From assembly GCA_003602645.1 (NCBI GenBank), contig QQSI01000009.1, forward strand, positions 1-33,367: a stretch of DNA of 33,367 nt. The letters run 5' to 3'. Every line of letters starts with the position of its first letter. The first letter of the stretch is position 1. The notes under the pieces are model-generated. The model ran no database searches, had not been told where the DNA came from, and saw nothing but the letters and a program-made list of their open reading frames with translations. The stretch comes from Candidatus Poseidoniales archaeon. GTDB lineage: Archaea > Thermoplasmatota > Poseidoniia > Poseidoniales > Poseidoniaceae. The position numbers were made by a program, and so were the translations under genes. This document shows positions 1-7,181 of this stretch, in pieces.

Positions 1-242
1 TTTGTGGTGAAGTTGGTGTATGTGGTTCGACTGGCGTCCCCTCGAAGCTTGAACTCAGCGGAGGTCACCTCGGCGCCGAATGGAATCGACAAGTCTCCGG
101 CGCTTCCGTTTCCACTGCCGGAAAAGGTGTGCGTATAGGAAGTGGTACCGTTTTGAAACTGTGTCTCAGTGGTCGCTCCAGCGGCGATAGGAGCCATCAG
201 CGAAGTGAGGAAAATAAGGGTAAGAAAGATTGCTTTTCGCAT
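1..242 (-). CDS. Secreted protein, N-terminal part only (truncated at window start); Sec signal peptide
   Basis: Reverse strand from CAT at 240-242 is open to the window edge: MRKAIFLTLIFLTSLMAPIAAGATTETQFQNGTTSYTHTFSGSGNGSAGDLSIPFGAEVTSAEFKLRGDASRTTYTNFTT. Typical signal peptide. Absent from the ORF track because it is edge-truncated. Confidence 0.8.
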   Translation of the reverse strand, partial: MRKAIFLTLIFLTSLMAPIAAGATTETQFQNGTTSYTHTFSGSGNGSAGDLSIPFGAEVTSAEFKLRGDASRTTYTNFTT

Positions 243-471
243 GAAAATCACCGTGTGTCCCTCAATGGGCCTTCGGCCCACCGAAGCCAAAGCATTTCAA
301 CTTCTCCCCGGACCGTCACATCGACAAAATCGACGCGTCACCGATGACTGTTCTCACAAGGCTATCGAAGATTATATTCGATTTGTGGGGTCTTGGTTTG
401 ACTGTCAATGATTGCTCTTGTGAAAGGAAGCCTCAAGAAGTTGTTCGGATTCTTGCCAAACGGGGCGAAGC

Positions 472-858
472 ATGGTTACCGGTTTGATTTCTAAATGGTG
501 GGCCGGCCAACACGGTAGGCAACTCGGGTATGCAGCGACCGCCTCGGGGGCAACCGGACTGTTGTTTCTCATCGCCATCACCCATCTTTTGTTTTTGCAA
601 AGCGACCCCTCTTGGAAAGACTACACAGGGCATGCTATTGGTCTTGCAGCGGTATCAAGCGTCCTCTTTTTGATCATCCTACCGGAATTTCTTACGCTCC
701 GCGGCCATGCATTGTTGCTCGAGGAATTGAAAGAACTCGACTCCACTTCAGAAATTCGTCGAAGAAAGGCAGAAGGAAACGAATCCGCTGACGCGCTGGG
801 TGCTGGCCACGCAGCCTCATGGACGGCATTCCTTGAAAGCAAGGGACTCCGACGGTGA
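472..858 (+). CDS. Small membrane protein of unknown function (about 2 TM helices)
   Basis: 128-aa ORF with hydrophobic segments (GATGLLFLIAITHLLFL, AIGLAAVSSVLFLIILPEF). Its stop overlaps the GTG start of the signal peptidase gene. Confidence 0.7.
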   Translation: MVTGLISKWWAGQHGRQLGYAATASGATGLLFLIAITHLLFLQSDPSWKDYTGHAIGLAAVSSVLFLIILPEFLTLRGHALLLEELKELDSTSEIRRRKAEGNESADALGAGHAASWTAFLESKGLRR

Positions 859-1880
859 GGCAGAGGGGAACACGTTTGTCGAACCACGTACCGCATGACC
901 CATTGTATTCTCTTCTTAGAGAAATGGTCCTTGCCGCCGGTATGATTGGTATCTTGGTGCTGGGTCTTTACGCTCACACTGGTTCAATGCCGCCTTTGGT
1001 TGTCGTTGAATCCTCCTCAATGATTCATGAAGAAAACGGTGAGGTTGGTAGCATTGATGCAGGGGATTTGGTCCTTGTACATCGTCAACCGATGGAGACC
1101 GTAATCACCTTTGCCGAAGCATCGAATCCATCCCACCCCAATTTCGGCTATGAACAGCATGGTATGGCGGGCGATGTCATCATTTACGACAAAAATGGTG
1201 AAGGCGGCACACCTATTATCCATCGAGCAATCCTTGAGGTCGTTGCTCATACCACTCAAACGCCCAACAGAAGTGTGGCCCCAGATGCTCCATCAAATGA
1301 GCACTGCCCTGATGGCGGTAGCTTTGATGATGCTCTTTTGGATCAAGATGGCCAAATCGGTACCTGCATCATGACTTGGAATGTACCGGGTACAAATGTT
1401 GTCAATGCAACAACCATCTCTCTTTCTTTCGATGGGGATGAAGCCGGTTATTACGACTGCAAACGCCTCGCACACGCCAACGTCGAGCCTTATCTTGTCG
1501 TATGGAATTGGACGCCTTCCCAAGAAGGGATGTTAACTCTGGGCGATAACAACCACTGTTCGGTCGACCAAGGATCAAGCGCAGTGAACGGGTCAGTCGG
1601 CGTTCATAGCGCCTCAGGCGTGGTCAAACCAGTTCGTGATTCATGGCTCATCGGCGTCGCTGGTGGAGAATTACCTTGGTTGGGTACGGTAAAACTCGCA
1701 CTCAACACGGCCCCGGGTTCGCCGGGCACCGTTTACGTTCCGAATTCATCCTATCTTGCTTTATTCGTGCTTGTGACCGCAGTTCTTGCCGCACCGCTTG
1801 TGCTGGAACCAGTTCTCAGACGGCTTGTCGTTGGGGCGCCAGAATTGAAATTGGCTGAAGATGAGTTAGAAGAGGAATAA
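855..1880 (+). CDS. Signal peptidase I, archaeal/eukaryotic S26B type
   Basis: N-terminal TM, then VVVESSSM (catalytic Ser box), IIHRAI (His in place of the bacterial Lys) and LTLGDNNHCSVDQ (GDNN..D box), then a C-terminal TM. GTG start. Confidence 0.85.
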   Translation: MRQRGTRLSNHVPHDPLYSLLREMVLAAGMIGILVLGLYAHTGSMPPLVVVESSSMIHEENGEVGSIDAGDLVLVHRQPMETVITFAEASNPSHPNFGYEQHGMAGDVIIYDKNGEGGTPIIHRAILEVVAHTTQTPNRSVAPDAPSNEHCPDGGSFDDALLDQDGQIGTCIMTWNVPGTNVVNATTISLSFDGDEAGYYDCKRLAHANVEPYLVVWNWTPSQEGMLTLGDNNHCSVDQGSSAVNGSVGVHSASGVVKPVRDSWLIGVAGGELPWLGTVKLALNTAPGSPGTVYVPNSSYLALFVLVTAVLAAPLVLEPVLRRLVVGAPELKLAEDELEEE

Positions 1881-2618
1881 TCAGTGGCTGAGTGCCTCAT
1901 CCAAATCCAATTCGCCTCGAGCCACGGCCAGCGCCATATCTGCCGAGATGGTTTTCCGGCCATTGCTTCGTTTCCGGCTTTGGCGTTGAATTTCCTTCAG
2001 TTGCCCCTCGCTTGGTGTAATGTTTCGTTGCTCCCAAACCCTCTGGCCCCGAATCATTGCAATTCGAACGGCGGAAATGACGTGATTATGGCGCAGCAAT
2101 CCTCTTGATGTTCTCGTTTCGTCAACCTGTTCAATCAGTAGATTTGCTGCAATGCATTCGTTGATGATCTGGTCGCGCAAGAGCGGCGCTCCATCGCCAA
2201 TCCGAACCCTACTTTGTTGATGCCTGACCGCTGATTTGATTGTTTTAATGTGTGCAGTCACCTTGTCAATTGATTCCAATTGAGACATACCCAAGACGAC
2301 ACCATCCCCCATCCATGCAATGCCAGGGCGAGGACCGGGGTCAATACCAAACGTCAATTCATGAATTTGGTGGACACCTCGTAAATGAAGCAATGCTCTT
2401 TGGATGGCTCCGTCGATGTCTTCTAAAGATGCGGCCACAGGCCAACCTTGGTCCTCTCGGCCCACAATTTCCACATCGCTTGACATCCATACGGTTTCTG
2501 CGTGGGAAAGAGGTGCGTCATGGTCGAGCAAATCGAACTTGATGTTTTGCCCCTTGAGCGCCTGCATCAATCTGAACGCCAATCGGAAGTCCATGGTTCG
2601 CACTGCAAGCCTTGTCAC
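1881..2618 (-). CDS. Predicted RNase H-fold (RuvC/YqgF-like) protein
   Basis: 245 aa with FGIDPGPRPGIAWMGDGVV, resembling the first catalytic-Asp strand of RuvC-like RNase H folds (D-P-G-x-R-x-G). Family call by motif only. Confidence 0.5.
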   Translation of the reverse strand: MTRLAVRTMDFRLAFRLMQALKGQNIKFDLLDHDAPLSHAETVWMSSDVEIVGREDQGWPVAASLEDIDGAIQRALLHLRGVHQIHELTFGIDPGPRPGIAWMGDGVVLGMSQLESIDKVTAHIKTIKSAVRHQQSRVRIGDGAPLLRDQIINECIAANLLIEQVDETRTSRGLLRHNHVISAVRIAMIRGQRVWEQRNITPSEGQLKEIQRQSRKRSNGRKTISADMALAVARGELDLDEALSH

Positions 2619-2747
2619 GGGCGGTATTCATCCGGGGAGGTTGAAGGAAGTTTGTATGGCTCGCCTCGTTTCCTCAGGGTTCAATTTGGAATGATCTTCG
2701 GGCCCTCAGCCGAAGTTATCAAGAACGATTGACATGGATGAACATCT

Positions 2748-3431
2748 GTGTCAAGCCAATATGAGCGAGAGTTGCGCCAAGTTCTTGCCGGGGTCCCCTC
2801 GGGTGTTGAAGGCGTCATTCGTTCATGCAGTCCAATTGAAAAAGAGCGGATGAGGCTGGTTCTCAATCGACCATTTTTGGTTGTGCGTGCCGCAGGTTCT
2901 GGTATGGAAGGTACGGGTGACCTCCTTGCTTTGCGCGGCGATTTATGTTTCCCAATCGAGGTCAAAAGCACGAAGGCGGACAAGTTGTACCTCTCGGGCC
3001 GCACAAAAGATCAGTACGATGCGATGGTGAGTGAAGGTGAGCGATGCCACCTCATGCCACTCTACGCCCACCGGCTAAAGGGGGTGCGCGGCGACTCATG
3101 GCGCATCTTCAGGGTTGAAACCTCCAACTTATCAGGACGGTTACGTCAGTTGGAAAAATGGATTCCTGCTTTTCCAAAGACTCGAAACGGTTCAAATTAC
3201 CTCAATTGGGAAGATGGTATGCCCTTGAATCAATTGATTGCCTTGCTCTGTTCAACTGCGGGAGCAGAAGCGGCCAGTCTCGCCGGGTTGACCGCTCGTT
3301 CGGCAACCGTTTCACCGAGCGCGCTTCCCGATACCGCACCAGACGTTCCTCAACCTGCAGCCCTTTCACCCGTGCTCCGTGGGCGTACGCAAACCAACGT
3401 TTTGGCAGAGTTAGCCCGCAGACGGTCTTAA
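2748..3431 (+). CDS. Archaeal Holliday junction resolvase-like nuclease (Hjc family)
   Basis: Motif VVRAAGSGMEGTGDLLALRGDLCFPIEVKST matches the Hjc/PD-(D/E)XK pattern (RxxGSG...D...EVK). GTG start; Pro/Ala-rich C-terminal extension. Confidence 0.7.
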   Translation: MSSQYERELRQVLAGVPSGVEGVIRSCSPIEKERMRLVLNRPFLVVRAAGSGMEGTGDLLALRGDLCFPIEVKSTKADKLYLSGRTKDQYDAMVSEGERCHLMPLYAHRLKGVRGDSWRIFRVETSNLSGRLRQLEKWIPAFPKTRNGSNYLNWEDGMPLNQLIALLCSTAGAEAASLAGLTARSATVSPSALPDTAPDVPQPAALSPVLRGRTQTNVLAELARRRS

Positions 3432-3436
3432 CCGGG

Positions 3437-4894
3437 TCAAAGATACGGTACGGCGATGATGAAGATCAGCATCATCAACAAGGCAAGTGAGGAAAAACTC
3501 GAGGCCTTACTCGAAATATGATCGATCCACATGGGGTGTATGTCCCATAATTTTGTTTTCTTTCCTAGCTTTTTGACCGCTGAGAGCGTACCATGGAGGG
3601 TGTCTTTGAACAGATGGCCTCCATCGAATGGTACCATTGGAATCAAATTAGTAAATCCGAGAAGGATGTTCACCCACATAAGCCAGAAAAAGAAGTTGAT
3701 CAAGAACAACAAACCGCTGATTCCAATCACTGCACCAAGCCCTTCATCTGCGGTTGTCAGCATGGCTTCTTCCATTGGGTACATCGAGACGCCTTGGAGT
3801 TGGAACGGTACAATCATCAGCGTCAAAATGTGGATTGGGGCATAAATGGATTTGACCAATGTACCGCCCTCGAAACGAGGTGAGAACGGGCCGGCCAAGC
3901 GATCGATGCCCTGGGTCCCCTCACTCAAGCCTTCAACACCCAAAAACGGATCTCCTGGCTGAATGTCGAATGCTTCTAAATTGGCTTCGGACCACCCCAT
4001 ATCTTGGTGATAGAGGTACTTATCAGCAAAAACAATCGTCAACTGCTCTTTTTCTCCATTGGCGTGAATGACGTCCATTGTGACGCTGTCGTTTGCTTGA
4101 TAGAGTTGCATTTGATCTCTGAAACCATCCATTCCAATGACTTCTGTTCCGTTGATGGCGGTGATGATGTCCCAAGGCTCCATGCCAGCTTTTTCTGCTT
4201 CCCCATCAACGATAATGGCGCGTGCGTGTGGATGAGGGGTTGTTGAGATGGCTTGACCTGCTAATCCTCCAAGCATGAGAAGGCAAACAAAGGCGGCAAA
4301 GAGGTTGGTTGCTGGACCTGCAGCAAACATGCGCATGCGTTCTCTACGCGGGGCACGTTGCAGTTCCTCGTACTGGGGTTCAGCAAAGGCGCCAAGCGGT
4401 AAAGGGCCAAGTTGTAACAATCCAAAGGCACGGATGCGCATGCCGTGAGCTCGGGCCAGCAAACCATGTCCAAATTCATGAATGACAAGGGCGACAATGA
4501 AGGCCATTGCCCCCCAACCAAGGGGAATCATTGGGTTGATGCCGGGTATAGCGACAAGTTCACTCGCAGTTGGTGGGGCTGTTGTTGGAGGCGATAATAG
4601 AGCTCCAACGAAGGCAAGCCCCATCAGCAATCCGACAAGAAGCATTGATCCTACGCACAGCCATAAGGCCATTTCTCCGTAGATTCTCCAGAACTTTCTC
4701 GGCCTCGAAACCGTTTCCAATGCCTTCAGACCATAGGTGCCCCGCACCATCAATACAAATCCGAAAACACGGCTTGCGTTCCACTTGTCCAACGTACCAT
4801 TTCGTTCCCAAGCACGCAGAAGAATGTACCACAGCAACACAAGGAGCAGCAAGAGTCGCCAATCGGCTTCAACCGACCCCCACGCACCATCCAT
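3437..4894 (-). CDS. M50 family (site-2 protease) membrane zinc metalloprotease with PDZ domain
   Basis: VIHEFGHGLLARAHGM zinc motif, PDZ-like ARAIIVDGEAEKAGMEPWDIITAINGTEV, and NLIPMVPFDGGHLF (third zinc ligand), with multiple TM helices. The ORF extends to 4957; the Met at 4894 (MDGAWGSVEADW) is an equally plausible start. Confidence 0.9.
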   Translation of the reverse strand: MDGAWGSVEADWRLLLLLVLLWYILLRAWERNGTLDKWNASRVFGFVLMVRGTYGLKALETVSRPRKFWRIYGEMALWLCVGSMLLVGLLMGLAFVGALLSPPTTAPPTASELVAIPGINPMIPLGWGAMAFIVALVIHEFGHGLLARAHGMRIRAFGLLQLGPLPLGAFAEPQYEELQRAPRRERMRMFAAGPATNLFAAFVCLLMLGGLAGQAISTTPHPHARAIIVDGEAEKAGMEPWDIITAINGTEVIGMDGFRDQMQLYQANDSVTMDVIHANGEKEQLTIVFADKYLYHQDMGWSEANLEAFDIQPGDPFLGVEGLSEGTQGIDRLAGPFSPRFEGGTLVKSIYAPIHILTLMIVPFQLQGVSMYPMEEAMLTTADEGLGAVIGISGLLFLINFFFWLMWVNILLGFTNLIPMVPFDGGHLFKDTLHGTLSAVKKLGKKTKLWDIHPMWIDHISSKASSFSSLALLMMLIFIIAVPYL

Positions 4895-4988
4895 GGTGCG
4901 GCCAAGATGTCTTCTGCCTTCAACCTTAAGCGAAATGGCTTGAAGGTTGATGAACAAAGTTGAATATGGTTAGAGTCGACCATCAAGC

Positions 4989-5531
4989 ATGGTGTCCCAC
5001 AAATTTGCTCTTGAGGCTTGGTGTGAAGAGACATGGGGTCAAACTCCGGTCGATATATCGGAATGGGCAGCACATGATGATGTGCTTCAGGTTTTCATCA
5101 GACTCAATCGTGGCGTCCTCATCGCTGATTTCGCTATGGATGTTGACGGCACATTGCAATGTGAGGAGCATCTCCACATCCCACAAGATCGATGGAATCC
5201 AGGCTCAATTCAAGCCCATAGAACAAGCGAGGGCAGAGTAAGGTTTCGCCATCGGTCTTCCGAAATCGTTCTTTCTGCACGCCTTAGAGCACCCGAATGG
5301 GGTCAAGCATTGCTCGAACAATGGTTGATCGACCAGCGCGGGGAGGCATTGAAGCCGAAAGACCGCAGTCAACGGTTAAGCAGCATCAATCGAAGCAAGT
5401 TGAGCATCGAAAGAAACCTCAATCAAGCACGGCTCACCCATGCAAAATCTGAACTTGAACTCACAAAAGAACGTTTGACCTCAGCGGAGCGTGGCCTAAA
5501 CTCATCGCGCAGGTCCATCGAAGAAGAATGA
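4989..5531 (+). CDS. Hypothetical protein with C-terminal coiled coil
   Basis: 180-aa ORF. C-terminus rich in Lys/Glu/Leu heptads (LSSINRSKLSIERNLNQARLTHAKSELELTKERLTSAERGLNSS). Confidence 0.6.
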   Translation: MVSHKFALEAWCEETWGQTPVDISEWAAHDDVLQVFIRLNRGVLIADFAMDVDGTLQCEEHLHIPQDRWNPGSIQAHRTSEGRVRFRHRSSEIVLSARLRAPEWGQALLEQWLIDQRGEALKPKDRSQRLSSINRSKLSIERNLNQARLTHAKSELELTKERLTSAERGLNSSRRSIEEE

Positions 5532-6380
5532 TCAACTCAACCGCACTTTGTACCGGTCCCTACCACCCGCGTACAACGTAATGCTTCCAGTTGATGAAAC
5601 ACAAATCGCCACTCCACCTGTGAGCTGCGAGATAGCGCGAGCGGCGAGGTGACGTCCACCTTCTCCTGCTTTTGTGCTCACGCCCGCAGGCACCTGAATG
5701 TAACGACCTGCATCACTTGCTACACCTTCTTTATTGAACAATATCGCACCGTCAAGCCAAGCGAATTCAGCAAGGGTTTCATGGTTCGCTTCATCAAGAA
5801 TCGTGCGTTTTTCCGCTGGATGTCCTTTGAACGGGTTCAGCACGAGCGCTGTCGAGTGTTTACGAAGTGAAGGCAGGGCGCCAATTGCAAACAAAGCGCC
5901 AACAGCATGCCCTTCTCTCCCCCTTCCACCAAGGTGGCGAGCCAATTTCATTAATTGTGTCAACACTTCGAGATCGATGTTGAATTCTTGAGCAAGGTTC
6001 GCAAAACGATTGGTGTTGAGCATTGTTGTATCAATCGCCATAACGCCGTCAATTGGTTCTGCCAACACAACCAGCAGTCGCTCACCTCGCGACAATCGGC
6101 CTTCCCCGATGCCTTGCAGGACAAGATCATGCATCTGGTTGAGTACGCCAAGGCCCTGAGCGGTCAGGCTTTCTTCGAGCAGGCTGCATTCGATGCCAGC
6201 CTCAATTAGTGTTTCAGCCACTCGATTTTGACTTGTAAGGACGGTGAGTGGCATATCATTTGGGAGAATTTCCGCCACAAGGCGCACCTTTCTTGCGTTG
6301 CTTGCCATCATCAACACGGCGTTGAACGGTTTCCTGTCGCCGGCAAGGGTGCTGCTGACCATCGCCGCAAGGTCGACCAT
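5532..6380 (-). CDS. dacZ: DacZ-type diadenylate cyclase (c-di-AMP synthase), DAC/DisA_N domain
   Basis: C-terminal DAC domain: FAWLDGAILFNKEGVASDAGRYIQV...GEGGRHLAARAISQLTGGVAICVSSTGSITLYAGG, with the DGA motif and an RH(R)-like motif. N-terminal alpha/beta domain and about 280-aa length match archaeal DacZ architecture. Confidence 0.8.
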   Translation of the reverse strand: MVDLAAMVSSTLAGDRKPFNAVLMMASNARKVRLVAEILPNDMPLTVLTSQNRVAETLIEAGIECSLLEESLTAQGLGVLNQMHDLVLQGIGEGRLSRGERLLVVLAEPIDGVMAIDTTMLNTNRFANLAQEFNIDLEVLTQLMKLARHLGGRGREGHAVGALFAIGALPSLRKHSTALVLNPFKGHPAEKRTILDEANHETLAEFAWLDGAILFNKEGVASDAGRYIQVPAGVSTKAGEGGRHLAARAISQLTGGVAICVSSTGSITLYAGGRDRYKVRLS

Positions 6381-6389
6381 GGTTTCACA

Positions 6390-7025
6390 TCACGCAGAGG
6401 TTGTGTCAATGCCAGGCAGTTGGTCCTCGGTTTCCCGGTAGACGGTGCGCATGTTGGAGATGAAGTTACGTTCCTTGACAACAATCGTGTACTCGCTGAT
6501 GCCTGGATCTACCTCTCCATCCAGTAGGTTGAGAATAATTTCGAGGGTAAGGCGAGCTCCTTCTCTATGTGGGTAAGCGAAGATGCCCATTGATAGGGGT
6601 GGAGACACTACGGACTGCACATCCATTTCAGCGAGAGTTGCAAACAAGTTCGCATAGGTCTCGGGAAGCAATGTTCGTCGCGCTTCATCTTGGTTTGGTC
6701 TTCGGCAATCAGGTCCAACAGCGTGGATGATGTGCTTGAAGTTGGTAGCCAAGGCGTAGGGTTCTGTGACGACGTTCTTGGTCACAGCACACGGAGGTGC
6801 GTTGATTTTACGCATTTCAAGGCAAATGTTTCGTGTCACGTCAGTCAATTCTTGCCCTGCTTTTTTGTGAATGAGTGCGTCAAGACCTTCACGTCCTGAG
6901 AGTCGATTATTTGCCGGTGTGATCAGGACATCACCGCTGTGATTCCACACTTCGCCACCAACAACCCGTAGCACGCCCCATTTGCAGGTTCGGGCCATGT
7001 AAAGTTCTGCCATCATGTTCAGCAA
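6390..7025 (-). CDS. Macro-domain (ADP-ribose-binding) protein
   Basis: GDVLITPANNRLSGREGLDALIHKKAG...HIIHAVGPDCR...SPPLSMGIFAYPHREGARLTLEII matches the macro-domain signature. 9 nt upstream of dacZ. Confidence 0.85.
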   Translation of the reverse strand: MLNMMAELYMARTCKWGVLRVVGGEVWNHSGDVLITPANNRLSGREGLDALIHKKAGQELTDVTRNICLEMRKINAPPCAVTKNVVTEPYALATNFKHIIHAVGPDCRRPNQDEARRTLLPETYANLFATLAEMDVQSVVSPPLSMGIFAYPHREGARLTLEIILNLLDGEVDPGISEYTIVVKERNFISNMRTVYRETEDQLPGIDTTSA

Positions 7026-7152
7026 GAGGGGCCACTCTACTTATCAAGTTCGCAAACCAATGATGAAAACCCGTATTTTTGAGTTTTTTTTGAAAGCCAA
7101 AATCTAATTTTCTTGCACTTCTGTTCCATACTCCAGTGCCACTAAGGCGGTA

Positions 7153-7178
7153 CTGCTAAACCCTACTTGCTTTAGCAG
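7153..7178. promoter_or_regulatory. Inverted repeat just upstream of the 1762-aa gene (candidate operator or 5' UTR hairpin)
   Basis: CTGCTAAA - 10 nt (CCCTACTTGC) - TTTAGCAG, perfect 8-bp arms, ending 3 nt before the ATG at 7182. Confidence 0.45.
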
Positions 7179-7181
7179 CCG

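Noticed and set aside
266-280. TGGGCC-TTC-GGCCCA hairpin upstream of the left-edge secreted gene
   Set aside because: Short arms with a 3-nt loop and no T-tract; could be chance in an intergenic region, so not called as a feature.
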